A stretch of DNA of 64,000 bases from NCBI RefSeq assembly GCF_027923555.1, contig NZ_AP025523.1, forward strand, positions 682,001-746,000, read 5' to 3'. The notes beneath the pieces are model-generated. The model was not told the DNA's origin. It did not search any database and worked only from the letters and a program-made list of their open reading frames with translations. Position numbers and translations under genes: made by a program. The stretch comes from Vulcanimicrobium alpinum (GTDB taxonomy: Bacteria; Vulcanimicrobiota; Vulcanimicrobiia; Vulcanimicrobiales; Vulcanimicrobiaceae). This document shows, piece after piece, positions 36,285 to 46,842 of this stretch (positions are counted from its first letter, which is position 1; every line of letters starts with the position of its first letter).

Positions 36285-38033
36285 GTGGTTTGTCGCACCG
36301 TCGCCGGCGTTGAACGAGGCCTGAACTCCTTGAACGTGGACGATCCCCAGATCGCGCATCTCGTCGACTTATTCGATGCGGCGATCGAGTCGAGCCGGCC
36401 GCAGGCAGAGCTGATGCGGGTCGTCCTGTCTGCCGCGTTGCCGCTTGCCGGCGGCGATCTGGCCGTGGTCTGCGGGCCTGACGGCGAGACCGTCGCCGCC
36501 GCGCCGGCCGACGCCGAGCACGAAGAAGATGCCAAAGCGCTCGCGCGGATCGCGTGCCGTTCCCTCCAACAGGAGACGACCTCCGACGAGTTCTACATCG
36601 CGCACCTCGCCGTCAACCCGCCCTACGTGCTGGCGGTGCGCTGGGCGCGCGGGCAGCGATCGCGCCCGGATATCTGCCACGCGGTAGCGACCGCGTGCGC
36701 GCGGCTCCTCGTGCGCGACGAAACGGTCGCGCCGCGCGAGATCGGCATCGATCCGCTCACCGGCTTGCCGTCGCGTTCGGCGACGCTGCGCTATCTCGAC
36801 GACGCGATGCACGCCGCCGAACGCATCAACTCGCGGGTCGGCGTGATTTTCATCGACCTCGACGGATTCAAGGCGGTGAACGACACGTTCGGGCACGCGC
36901 GCGGCGACAAGGCGCTGATCGAGGCCGCACAGCAGATGCGCGAAGCCGTGCGGCGGGGCGATCTGGTGGGGCGCATCGGCGGCGACGAATTCGTCGCCGT
37001 CCTGGGCGTCGTCGACAACGAAGCGGAGATGGCCGAGGCGGCGCAGCGTTTCCTCGAACGGATTCACCTCAGGATCGAAGAGGACGGGCTGGTGCGGGAA
37101 GTCCGCGCCAGCATCGGGATCTCCGTGTATCCGCAAGACGGCGGCTCGCCCGACGTGTTGCTGCAGCATGCCGACGAGGCGATGTACGCAGCGAAGCAGA
37201 GCGGAGGCCGCGCCGTCTGCTGGTACCGTGACGGCGTCGGCCAGGAACTCCGCGCGCGCCGCGAGATGCGCGAGCGTCTGCTCACCGTCGACGGCGATCG
37301 CGACTTCCTCGTCTGCTGGCAGCCGATCGTCGAATCGGCGACGCTGCGCGTCGTCGGCGCCGAAGCGCTGGTGCGATGGCGGCATCCCTCGCGCGGCTGG
37401 CTCGCACCGCGGACGTTTCTGGAGGCCGGCGGACCTACGCTCGCACCGACGATCGACAACTGGATGATCGGCGCGGTCGAGCGCACGCTGCGCACCATGC
37501 ACGCCGAACTCCCCGAACTGCGCCTGCACGTGAACATCGGAACGACCGAAGAGTCGATCTGCCTCGAACTCGAGCGCATTCTGAGCGAGTTTTCGCCGGG
37601 CGGGCGCAGCATCGCGATCGAAGTCAGCGAAGCGCTCGCGCAAAACGATCCCGATGCGGCGATCGCCTTCCTGCGGCGCCTGCGCGCAAAGGGCGCCGTC
37701 GTCGGGCTCGACGGCTTCGGCTCGCACCCGATGTCGCTCGAATCGCTCGCGCTCCTGCCGCTCGATTTTCTCAAGATCGGCCGCCGCATCACGCAGAGCG
37801 CCGCCTACGATCCGCGCTACGAGCGGGTGGCGCGCGCGGCGATCTCGGTCGCGCAGGCGCTGGGCGTCGAACCGATCGCCGACGGCGTGGAGAGCCGCGA
37901 GCAGGCGTGCTGGCTCTCGGAAAACGGCGTCGGGCAGCTGCAGGGCTATTTCCTCGCGCAGCCGATGACGAGCCCCGATTTCGCCGATTGGCTGAAGTGG
38001 TCGAACGCCACCCAGGCCGCGGTGGGCTGGTAA
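36285..38033 (+). CDS. GGDEF-EAL cyclic-di-GMP protein with altered EAL site
   Basis: The N-terminal about 150 residues are a small, GAF-like, soluble domain. The GGDEF domain (about 160-320) has an intact RIGGDEF active site and IDLDGFK. The EAL domain (about 345-575) keeps EALVRW, but the metal-binding DDFG motif reads LDGFGS, the following KID reads KIG, and AEGVE reads ADGVE. I infer an active or regulated diguanylate cyclase with a weak or dead phosphodiesterase. The start is uncertain: GTG 36285, a TTG or a GTG about 15 codons later are all possible. No membrane segment. Confidence 0.88.
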   Translation: MVCRTVAGVERGLNSLNVDDPQIAHLVDLFDAAIESSRPQAELMRVVLSAALPLAGGDLAVVCGPDGETVAAAPADAEHEEDAKALARIACRSLQQETTSDEFYIAHLAVNPPYVLAVRWARGQRSRPDICHAVATACARLLVRDETVAPREIGIDPLTGLPSRSATLRYLDDAMHAAERINSRVGVIFIDLDGFKAVNDTFGHARGDKALIEAAQQMREAVRRGDLVGRIGGDEFVAVLGVVDNEAEMAEAAQRFLERIHLRIEEDGLVREVRASIGISVYPQDGGSPDVLLQHADEAMYAAKQSGGRAVCWYRDGVGQELRARREMRERLLTVDGDRDFLVCWQPIVESATLRVVGAEALVRWRHPSRGWLAPRTFLEAGGPTLAPTIDNWMIGAVERTLRTMHAELPELRLHVNIGTTEESICLELERILSEFSPGGRSIAIEVSEALAQNDPDAAIAFLRRLRAKGAVVGLDGFGSHPMSLESLALLPLDFLKIGRRITQSAAYDPRYERVARAAISVAQALGVEPIADGVESREQACWLSENGVGQLQGYFLAQPMTSPDFADWLKWSNATQAAVGW

Positions 38034-38109
38034 CGTCCCGGCGGCGTCCGCCGCTTGCCTGGAATCGCATCGGTGACACGAGGACGTACTCTCCACGCGT
38101 GAGCGTGGA

Positions 38110-38532
38110 ATGTCGCCGTCCCGGTATCGCGTGATGCGCCGGCGCTATGCCGCGCGCCGCCGCCTCTCGAGCGACGACTTCGCGCGCGTCGTCGACGACG
38201 CGCTGGCAACGCTTCCCGCACGTTTCGCAGCGATGCTTGAGAACATCGTGATCGTGATCGAGGACGAACCCAACGACGACGACCTCGAGAGCCTCGCCGA
38301 CGACGGTGAAGGCGAGGCGGACGCCGAGATTCTCGGGATTTACCGCGGCGTCGCGCTCACCGATCGCGGCAACGGCGACGTTCCGCTCGTCCCCGACGAG
38401 ATCGCGATCTTCTCAGGGCCGATCGGCCGCATCGCTCGCACGCGCGGCGAAGCCGTCCGCGAGGTGCGCGAGACCGTGATGCACGAGCTCGGCCACTACT
38501 TCGGGCTCGATCACGACGACATGCCGTACTGA
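38110..38532 (+). CDS. zincin-like metallopeptidase family protein
   Basis: The 140-residue protein matches the short PF06262-type pattern: a helical start, EDEPNDDD loop, LGIYRGVAL strand, and the metal site VMHELGHYFGLDHDDM near the C-terminus, with HExxH plus a third histidine. Small cytoplasmic proteins of this family have no known substrate. It converges with the ABC exporter, with 8 bases between stops. Confidence 0.85.
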   Translation: MSPSRYRVMRRRYAARRRLSSDDFARVVDDALATLPARFAAMLENIVIVIEDEPNDDDLESLADDGEGEADAEILGIYRGVALTDRGNGDVPLVPDEIAIFSGPIGRIARTRGEAVREVRETVMHELGHYFGLDHDDMPY

Positions 38533-38540
38533 CGGCAGCG

Positions 38541-40367
38541 TCAGGAGGGAATTGCTTCGACCGCGCGGTCGCGAAACTGCTTCCAGTAGAGCTGGGCGTA
38601 GGCGCCGTCGCGCGCCAGGAGTTCGTCGTGCGAGCCGTGTTCGACGATACGGCCGCCTTCGACGACGAAGATGACGTCGGCGTCGAGGATCGTCGAGAGG
38701 CGATGCGCGATGACGAGGCTGGTGCGTCCTTCCATCAGCGGGACGAGCGCGGCTTGGATCGCCGCTTCGTTCGCTGAGTCGAGCGCGCTGGTCGCTTCGT
38801 CGAGGATGAGGATGCGCGGGTTTTTGAGCAGGACGCGCGCGATCGCGAGCCGCTGGCGCTCGCCGCCGGAGAGCTTGTGGCCCCGTTCGCCGACGATCGT
38901 CTCGTAGCCGTCGGGAAGCGAGGCGACGAACTCGTGGATGTTGGCGGCGCGCGCGGCCGCGATCACCTCGGCATCGGTCGCGTCGGGGCGCGCATAGCGC
39001 AGATTCGCGGCGATCGTGTCGTGGAACAGGTACGTTTCCTGCGTGACGATGCCGACGTTTTCGCGCAGGCTCGCCAGCGTCACGTCGCGCACGTCGTGTC
39101 CGTCGACGCGCACGGCACCTTGCTGCGGATCGTAGAAACGCGGAACGAGCTGGGTGATCGTCGTCTTGCCGGCGCCGGAGGGCCCGACGAACGCCGCCAT
39201 CTGACCGGGCGCGATCCGGAACGAGACGCCGTCGAGCGCGGTGCGTTCGGGCGTGTAGGAGAAGTGCACGTCGTCGAACTCGACGTTGCCGCGCACCGCC
39301 TGCAGCACGGAGGCGTTGGGGCGTTCCGCGCCCTCGGGCGTCATGTCGAGATATTCGAAGATGCGCTCGAACACGGCGAACGCGGAGACGATCTGCACCT
39401 GCACGCCGGCGAGCGCCGACGCGGGTGTGTAGAGCCGGCCGAGATACGCGACGAACGCGACGATCGTCCCGACCTTCAGCTCGCCCTGGATCGCCAACCA
39501 GCCGCCGGCGAACCAGACGATTGCCGGACCGATCACCACCATCGCGGTGATCGCCGCGATGAACCAGCGGCCGACCATCGCGAGCCGGATCTCAAGGCCC
39601 ATCAGATCGGTGCCGACGCGGTAGAACCGCGATCGTTCGAACGCTTCGCGCACGAACGATTTGATCAGCGTGATCCCGGAGATCGAAAGCGTCTCCTGGG
39701 TGATCGACTCGATCTCGTCGCGTTTTTCGCGCGTCTTCTTGCGGATGTTGTACATCCGCCGGCCGACCGGCGAGAGCGGCAGGATCATCAGCGGGATGAT
39801 CGCGAGCGAGAGCAGCGCGAGCCGCCAGTCGAGCACGAAGATCGTCACGACCGTCGTCACCATCGTGAAGACGTTGGTGACGATCGAGACGAGCGTGCCG
39901 GTGACGACGTTGTCGACGTTGTCGACGTCGCTCGAGACGCGGTTCATGATCTCGCCGGTCTTCGTCGAGGTGAAGAACGAGAGCGGCATCGTGTGGAGAT
40001 GGTTGACGAGGCTCGTGCGGATATCGCGCATGATCCCTTCGCCGACCACCGAGTTGAGATAACCTTGATACACGCCGATCACGCCGCTCACCAGGGCGGT
40101 GGCGACCATCCCGCCGACGTTGAGCGCAAGCCTGTGGGTGTCGTGCGCGGGGATCGCGTCGTCGATGAGCCACTTGGTGAACAGCGGCGGCAGCAGCCCC
40201 AGCAGCGCGCCGACGAGGATGCAGACCAGAACGAGCGTCTCCTGCGCCAGATATGGCCGGAAGAACGCCAGGATGCGGCGCAGTTCGACACGTCTCGTCA
40301 CCTTCGGACGATCCGGGCTGTACATGCTGGACCACATCATGTGGACGGGAGGGCCGCCGCCGAGCAT
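38541..40367 (-). CDS. ABC exporter, MsbA/multidrug type (fused)
   Basis: The 608-residue half-transporter has six helices in residues about 35-330. Its ATPase has Walker A GPSGAGKTT, Q-loop VTQETYLFHDT, signature LSGGERQR, Walker B ILILDEATSALD and the H-loop IAHR. It should work as a homodimer exporting lipid or drugs. The N-terminal sequence HMMWSSMYSPDRPKVTRRVELRRIL suggests an ATG a few codons later is also possible. No obvious operon partner. Confidence 0.93.
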   Translation of the reverse strand: MLGGGPPVHMMWSSMYSPDRPKVTRRVELRRILAFFRPYLAQETLVLVCILVGALLGLLPPLFTKWLIDDAIPAHDTHRLALNVGGMVATALVSGVIGVYQGYLNSVVGEGIMRDIRTSLVNHLHTMPLSFFTSTKTGEIMNRVSSDVDNVDNVVTGTLVSIVTNVFTMVTTVVTIFVLDWRLALLSLAIIPLMILPLSPVGRRMYNIRKKTREKRDEIESITQETLSISGITLIKSFVREAFERSRFYRVGTDLMGLEIRLAMVGRWFIAAITAMVVIGPAIVWFAGGWLAIQGELKVGTIVAFVAYLGRLYTPASALAGVQVQIVSAFAVFERIFEYLDMTPEGAERPNASVLQAVRGNVEFDDVHFSYTPERTALDGVSFRIAPGQMAAFVGPSGAGKTTITQLVPRFYDPQQGAVRVDGHDVRDVTLASLRENVGIVTQETYLFHDTIAANLRYARPDATDAEVIAAARAANIHEFVASLPDGYETIVGERGHKLSGGERQRLAIARVLLKNPRILILDEATSALDSANEAAIQAALVPLMEGRTSLVIAHRLSTILDADVIFVVEGGRIVEHGSHDELLARDGAYAQLYWKQFRDRAVEAIPS

Positions 40368-40428
40368 CAGTGCTTAGAACCCGTTCGGGTTGTGAAAGTT
40401 CTGCCGCGGCGCCGGGCGGAGCGCGCCG

Positions 40429-41445
40429 CTACGCGAGACGGACGACCACCTTGCCGAGGTGCGCGTTCGGACGAAGAATGTCGAGGAGCGCGCCGGGCGC
40501 GTTCTCGAGGCCGTCGACGAACGACGTCGGCGCGTGGATCGCGCCGCTCTTCACCAGCGGCGCGACCTCGCCGAAGAACTCCGGGAACCGCTGCATGTGG
40601 TCGAGGACGATGAAGCCTTCGAGGCGGAGCCGTCGGCCGACCGCGAGGACGAGGTTCCGCGGCCCCGGCGGCGGTGACGCGGCGTTGTACTGCGAGACGG
40701 CGCCGCACAGGATCGCGCGGCCGAAGTCGCGCATCGCGCCGATCGCCGCTTCGAGCTGCTCGCCGCCGACGTTGTCGAAGTAGCAGTCGATCCCTTCGGG
40801 AGCGGCGTCGTTCAAGCTCGTGCGCACGGAGTCGTGGTAATCGAACGCGGCGTCGGCGCCGAGCGTGTCGCGCACGAACGCGGCTTTGGCCGGCGAACTC
40901 GCCGAACCGATCACGCGCAGCCCCCAGCGCTTCGCGAGCTGGACGGCCATCGAGCCGACCGCGCCGGCGGCGGCCGAGACGAAGAGCGTCTCGCCGTCCT
41001 TCACGCGCCCGATCGCGCGCAGTCCGACCCACGCGGTGAAGCCGGTGGTGCCCAGCGCGCTCAGGTACGTTTCGGCGGGGACGGCAGTCGTGTCTATCGC
41101 GCGCACCGCTTTCGCCGGGAGCACGGCGTACTCGCGCCACCCATGATCGTGCATCACCGTCGCGCCCTCCGAAACCGACGCGTCCTTCGACGCGACGACG
41201 GTGCCGATCGCCGCGCCGCTGAGCGGCGCACCGACTTCGAACGGCGGCACGTACGAACGTCCCGCGTTCATCCGTCCGCGCATGTACGGCTCGACTGACA
41301 TCATCGCGTTCTTGACGAGCACCTGGCCGTCGCCCGGCGGCCCCACCTTCGTCGAGGCGAGGGCAAAGTTCGCGCCGGTCGGTTCGCCGCTGGGACGCGC
41401 CGCGAGCCGGATCTCGCGGCTCTCACGGGTGTCGACGGTTGTCAT
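40429..41445 (-). CDS. NADP-dependent medium-chain oxidoreductase (CurA/PTGR type)
   Basis: The 338-residue protein follows the zinc-free MDR pattern. It has LVKNAMMSVEPYMRGRM at the substrate site, TGFTAWVGL, the nucleotide motif SAAAGAVGSMAVQLAK, and FDNVGGEQLEAAI. Family enzymes reduce the double bond of alpha,beta-unsaturated carbonyls with NADPH. Substrate unknown. It diverges from the cupin gene. Confidence 0.92.
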   Translation of the reverse strand: MTTVDTRESREIRLAARPSGEPTGANFALASTKVGPPGDGQVLVKNAMMSVEPYMRGRMNAGRSYVPPFEVGAPLSGAAIGTVVASKDASVSEGATVMHDHGWREYAVLPAKAVRAIDTTAVPAETYLSALGTTGFTAWVGLRAIGRVKDGETLFVSAAAGAVGSMAVQLAKRWGLRVIGSASSPAKAAFVRDTLGADAAFDYHDSVRTSLNDAAPEGIDCYFDNVGGEQLEAAIGAMRDFGRAILCGAVSQYNAASPPPGPRNLVLAVGRRLRLEGFIVLDHMQRFPEFFGEVAPLVKSGAIHAPTSFVDGLENAPGALLDILRPNAHLGKVVVRLA

Positions 41446-41525
41446 GCGTCGGCGTTACCCGGCGCGCGGCACCGTGCCTTCTCCGCGACGCGGGTCGGCC
41501 GCAGGGCGCGCGCGAACGTCTCGGG

Positions 41526-41927
41526 ATGGACGCGCCATATGCTTCGATCGTTCCGCGCGAGAAGCTCGTCCCGTTCGCGCCGGGGATCTCGTGGGCGGTG
41601 CTGCCGGGTGACGGCGTGACGCTCGTCTATTGGGTGTTCGAGCCGCCGGAGTGCGGCGAGGTGCCGCTGCACCAGCACGCTCACGCGCAAAGCGGGATCA
41701 TCCTCGAAGGCTCGATCGTGATGCGGTATGCGGACGGGGTGCAGAAGACGCTGCGTCCCGGCGACTGCTACGCGGTCGCGTCGAACGTCGCCCACGGCGC
41801 CTCGTTTCCGGAGCGCTGCGTCGTCGTCGACGTATTCACGCCCAACCGCGTCGAGTACGAACGACGCTACGCGCACGGAACGCGCGCGGACGCGTTCACG
41901 ATCATCGGAGCGACCGCGGTCGGATAA
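41526..41927 (+). CDS. single-domain cupin protein
   Basis: The 133-residue protein has one cupin barrel with motif 1 PLHQHAHAQSGIILEGSI (His ligands and Glu) and motif 2 LRPGDCYAVASNVAHGASF. The metal-binding histidines are present, so it may be an isomerase, dioxygenase or sugar/ligand-binding protein. No specific role can be given. It converges with the DUF1801 gene. Confidence 0.82.
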   Translation: MDAPYASIVPREKLVPFAPGISWAVLPGDGVTLVYWVFEPPECGEVPLHQHAHAQSGIILEGSIVMRYADGVQKTLRPGDCYAVASNVAHGASFPERCVVVDVFTPNRVEYERRYAHGTRADAFTIIGATAVG

Positions 41928-41946
41928 GACCCCTCGGCGACCGCGT

Positions 41947-42300
41947 TCACGGTGCCGGAGCGCCGGTGCCCTCTGAGCGTAGGAAGCTGACGGTGCGCGC
42001 GATGTGGGCTTGCGGAAGCGGATCGCCGTAGCCGAAATGCAGCGTCCCTTTGCCGCCGCGATAGGGGGCGATCTCGGCTTGAAATGCGGCGTCGCCGTCG
42101 GGTATCGGGTAGAGGCTGAGATGGCGTTTCCACGCCGCGAAGAAGACCAGCGCCTGCCGTCGACGGCGAACGCGGGGATCGCGCAGCTGATCGTTTCGGC
42201 GGCGCCGGGGAGCGCGTGCGATCGCGCCCAGTAGCTGCTGCGCGGCGTCGCGCGCGGGTGCGGAAAGCGCGGCGATGTAGGCGTCGATGGTGTCGGGCAT
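41947..42300 (-). CDS. DUF1801 (YdhG-like) protein with a compensated double frameshift
   Basis: The start MPDTIDAYIAALSAPARD and the end, from ALVFFAAWKRHLSLYPIPDG to GGKGTLHFGYGDPLP, match DUF1801. In between, residues about 28-48 read as arginine-rich nonsense. The +1 frame of that stretch gives the expected ETISCAIPAFAVDG. So an extra base at about 42207-42218 is cancelled by a missing base at about 42153-42158. The ATG at 42300 has a strong GGAGGG site. The protein may be misfolded, or the sequence may carry two errors. Confidence 0.75.
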   Translation of the reverse strand: MPDTIDAYIAALSAPARDAAQQLLGAIARAPRRRRNDQLRDPRVRRRRQALVFFAAWKRHLSLYPIPDGDAAFQAEIAPYRGGKGTLHFGYGDPLPQAHIARTVSFLRSEGTGAPAP

Positions 42301-42323
42301 GTGTCCCTCCGGTGAGGGGCGGC

Positions 42324-42345
42324 GCTTCGACGGGCTCAGCGTGAC
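42324..42345 (+). repeat. 22-bp element overlapping the dnaJ stop
   Basis: The copy differs from consensus at one inner position (GACGGGCTC). The TCA at 42336-42338, read on the minus strand, is the stop codon of dnaJ, so the last four residues of DnaJ (ESR and stop region) border the element. Confidence 0.8.
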
Positions 42346-43370
42346 TCGTGGGCTTTGCCGTTGCGGAGGGTGGCGAGTTCGCGGAAGAGTTTCGTTTCTT
42401 TGTCGGTGAGGTTGGTCGGGAGCTGGCCGATAAGCCGGACGTACTCGTCGCCGTAGCCGCCGTTTTTGAGTTTCGGCATTCCCTTGCCGGTGAGCCGCAG
42501 CATCTTGTTGTTCTGCGTGCCGGCGGGGATCGTCATCGTGACGTCGCCGGTCATCGTGGGGACGCGCACGTCGGCGCCGAGCAGCAGATCGTAGATGCTC
42601 ACCGGCAGATCGACGTAGAGATCGTCGCCTTTGCGTTCGTATTGTTCGTCGTCGCCGAGATGGACGACCAGGTAGAGGTCCCCGCGCGGGCCGCTTCCTG
42701 GTCCGCTTGCGCCCTGCCCGGAGAGGCGGATGCGCTGACCGTCGCGCACGCCGCGCGGAATCGTGACGTCGAACTTCTTCGTTTCGCGGATCCGGCCGGT
42801 GCCATGGCACTGCGGGCAGATGCGATTGCGATCGGTTCCGGTCCCGTGACAACGCGGGCAGATGTCTTCGACCTGCAGCGTGATCGGTTTCTTGCCGCCT
42901 TCGTAGGCATCGTGGAGCGAGAGCTCGATCGTCGATTCCAAATCCTCACCTCGCTGCGCCTGCGTGGTGAACCCGGACGGTCCGGCGCCGCCGCGCCGGC
43001 CGATTCCGGAGAAGAACATATCGAAGAAATCCGAGAATCCGCTGGCGCCTGCGCCCGGCGCCGCCCCGCCTGCATTGAAGTTGAAGTTGCCGAAGTCGGC
43101 TTGCTGGCGGTACGTGCGCTGACGCTCCGCTTCGCGCGCCGCATTCTGCCAATCGGATCCCAGGACGTCGTACTTGCGGCGTTTCTCGGGATCGCCGAGC
43201 ACCTCGTACGCTTCCTGGATATCCTTGAACTTTTCTTCAGCCTGCTTCGCGTTGGTCGGATTCTGATCCGGATGCCACTTGCGCGCGAGCTTCCGATAGG
43301 CGCTCTTGATGTCTTTCTCGGTGGACGTCTTGGGGACGCCGAGAATTGCGTAGTAGTCCTTGTAGTTCAC
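42336..43370 (-). CDS. dnaJ: DnaJ co-chaperone with a half zinc-finger domain
   Basis: The 344-residue protein has an N-terminal J-domain with HPD (KWHPDQNP, about residues 31-38) and a Gly/Phe-rich linker (about 92-135). The cysteine-rich region has only two CxxCHGTG repeats instead of the usual four, enough for one zinc site. C-terminal substrate-binding domains follow. It stimulates DnaK ATPase and delivers clients. The GTG start overlaps the grpE stop by four bases (GTGA). It is the last gene of dnaK-grpE-dnaJ. Confidence 0.94.
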   Translation of the reverse strand: MNYKDYYAILGVPKTSTEKDIKSAYRKLARKWHPDQNPTNAKQAEEKFKDIQEAYEVLGDPEKRRKYDVLGSDWQNAAREAERQRTYRQQADFGNFNFNAGGAAPGAGASGFSDFFDMFFSGIGRRGGAGPSGFTTQAQRGEDLESTIELSLHDAYEGGKKPITLQVEDICPRCHGTGTDRNRICPQCHGTGRIRETKKFDVTIPRGVRDGQRIRLSGQGASGPGSGPRGDLYLVVHLGDDEQYERKGDDLYVDLPVSIYDLLLGADVRVPTMTGDVTMTIPAGTQNNKMLRLTGKGMPKLKNGGYGDEYVRLIGQLPTNLTDKETKLFRELATLRNGKAHESR

Positions 43371-43906
43371 GGAGTTTTGGCGACGACGACTTGCGCGGGG
43401 CGCAGCACCTCGTCACCCATCGTGTACGCCTTGTGCGCTTCGTCGAGGACGGTGTCTTCGGCGACGCCGTCGGGTGCGGGCTGGGTCGCGATCGCCTCCG
43501 CGAGGTTGGGATCGAAAGGTTTGCCTTTGAGCGAGACGCTCTTCACATTCTCGCCGGCAAGCGCCGACTCGAACATGCGCAGCGTCGCCTGCAGACCGCC
43601 GCGCAGCCCGTCGGAGTCGTCGAACGCGATCGCGCGTTCGAGGTTGTCGAGAACGGGGAGCATCCGGCGCAGGACGGACTTGCGGCCGTCCAGCGCGATG
43701 CGGGCGAGGTCGCGCTCGATCCGCTTCTTGTAGTTTTCGAAGTCGGCCATCGCGTAGAGGAACTTGTTGTAGTTCTCTTTCGCTTCGGCGCGCGCAGCAG
43801 CCAGCTCGGCGGTGAGGTCACCCTCGCCGCCGTTCGCTTGCGCGCCGCCGTTCTGCACGGGGTTCGCCGTCTCCGACGGCGCCGTGCTCACGGTCTCGTC
43901 GCTCAC
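43367..43906 (-). CDS. grpE: GrpE nucleotide-exchange factor
   Basis: The 179-residue protein has an acidic, disordered start, a long helix (ELAAARAEAKENYNKFLYAMADFENYKKR) and the C-terminal beta domain with the YTMGDEVLRPAQVVVAK signature. It releases ADP from DnaK. It lies 7 bases after the dnaK stop. Confidence 0.96.
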   Translation of the reverse strand: MSDETVSTAPSETANPVQNGGAQANGGEGDLTAELAAARAEAKENYNKFLYAMADFENYKKRIERDLARIALDGRKSVLRRMLPVLDNLERAIAFDDSDGLRGGLQATLRMFESALAGENVKSVSLKGKPFDPNLAEAIATQPAPDGVAEDTVLDEAHKAYTMGDEVLRPAQVVVAKTP

Positions 43907-43913
43907 GGCCGCG

Positions 43914-45773
<1,860 letters not shown>

Positions 45774-45884
45774 GGTTGTACTGTTTCTCGCTTTCCGAGC
45801 GTCGTGGACCAGCCGTTTCCGGCAGCACAGCGGGGTGGGCTGGGCTGTCGAAGCGGGCCTTGCCGCTTACCGTCGCTCAAGGGT

Positions 45885-45911
45885 GAGCATGCCGCACTCC
45901 GTGCGGCGCTC
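45885..45911. promoter_or_regulatory. inverted repeat in the dnaK leader
   Basis: GCCGCAC (45891-45897) and GTGCGGC (45901-45907) are perfect arms around TCC, and outer GAGC/GCTC arms extend the stem. It lies about 115 bases upstream of dnaK. It could be an operator for a heat-shock repressor or an mRNA hairpin, but it does not match CIRCE (TTAGCACTC). Confidence 0.35.
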
Positions 45912-46009
45912 GTCTATGATACGCCACCGGGGTGGGGTTGTTCCACTCATCTGGTGTGACAGTTATTCTGGCACAACGGTTGCACCCGGCGGCGCGTTGA
46001 GAGGAGAAG

Positions 46010-46794
46010 ATGCTCGCTGTCTTCCTTGCGGCGGCCGGGGTGCTCGCCGCCGGCTCGGTGACGGGCGGCGGACCGTGGCCCGGGCTGCCGCGCTGGTACG
46101 GTCTGGCGTTCGGGTCGGCGGCGATCGCGTACCGGCCGCTGCTCGGCGATCCGCTCGAGATGGCCGCCGGACCGGGCACCGCGCCGGAACGGATCGCGCG
46201 GTTCGCGCTCCCGCGCGGCGCCGCGCTGCTCGTCACCGAGCGGCGTGGCGCCGTCGCGGGGATCGAGGTGCGGGTCGAGCGGGCTCCCGCCGCGGTGCTC
46301 TAGAGATCGAGGCCGATCCGAGCGGGGTGACGCTGGGCAGCCGGTACGCGGAGGTCGCAGCGCGGCGGCCGACCGCGCGGCGTGCAACCGGGCCCGACGG
46401 GGAACGGATGCTCGTCGAGACGCTCAATTCCGCGCGCGGCCTGACGGCGCGCTACACGTTTCGCGACGACCGGCTCGTCGACGACGCCTGGAGCACGCCG
46501 CCCGCGGCGGACGGCGTCCCGCCTGCGGGCGGCATCGCCTGCTCGGAGCCGGCGGCGGACGATCCGACGACCGCCGTGCTCGACGTTCAGACGAACGCGC
46601 GCGACGGACGCGCCTGGGAGCGCGCCTACCTCGCCGCGCATCCGTGCAGCGACGCGGAGCCGTGGCTCGTGACGGGCACGTCGACCCGCCGCGTGCGCGA
46701 ACCCTGGTACGACGTTGTTGTTGCGCGGTGCCCGGCGTCCGGCGCGACGCGTCTGTGGTTTTTCGACGTGACGGCGTTCGCGGAGCGCGCGTAG
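46010..46794 (+). pseudogene. secreted hypothetical gene broken by a frameshift
   Basis: A strong AGAGGAGAAG ribosome site precedes ATG 46010. The product has a signal-like start (MLAVFLAAAGVLAAGS) and a domain ending GIEVRVERAPAAVL at TAG 46301-46303. In another frame coding resumes with ALEIEADPSGVTLGSRYAEVAAR and continues to a stop at 46794, with ARYTFRDDRLVDDAW and WFFDVTAF. The fit between the halves (a DPxGVxLG strand after the first beta region) suggests one gene with a shift near 46280-46300. Function unknown. Confidence 0.6.
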
Positions 46795-46820
46795 CCGCAA
46801 ACCGCGGCTGCTTCGTCTGC

Positions 46821-46842
46821 GCTTCGACAGGCTCAGCGTGAC
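46821..46842 (+). repeat. 22-bp element touching the HtrA stop
   Basis: One mismatch to consensus (GACAGGCTC). Its last base is the first base of the CTA at 46842-46844, which is the stop codon of the minus-strand protease gene. Confidence 0.8.

Noticed and set aside
45885-45911. CIRCE element upstream of dnaK
   Set aside because: The inverted repeat is strong but does not contain TTAGCACTC or GAGTGCTAA, so I record only an unassigned inverted repeat.
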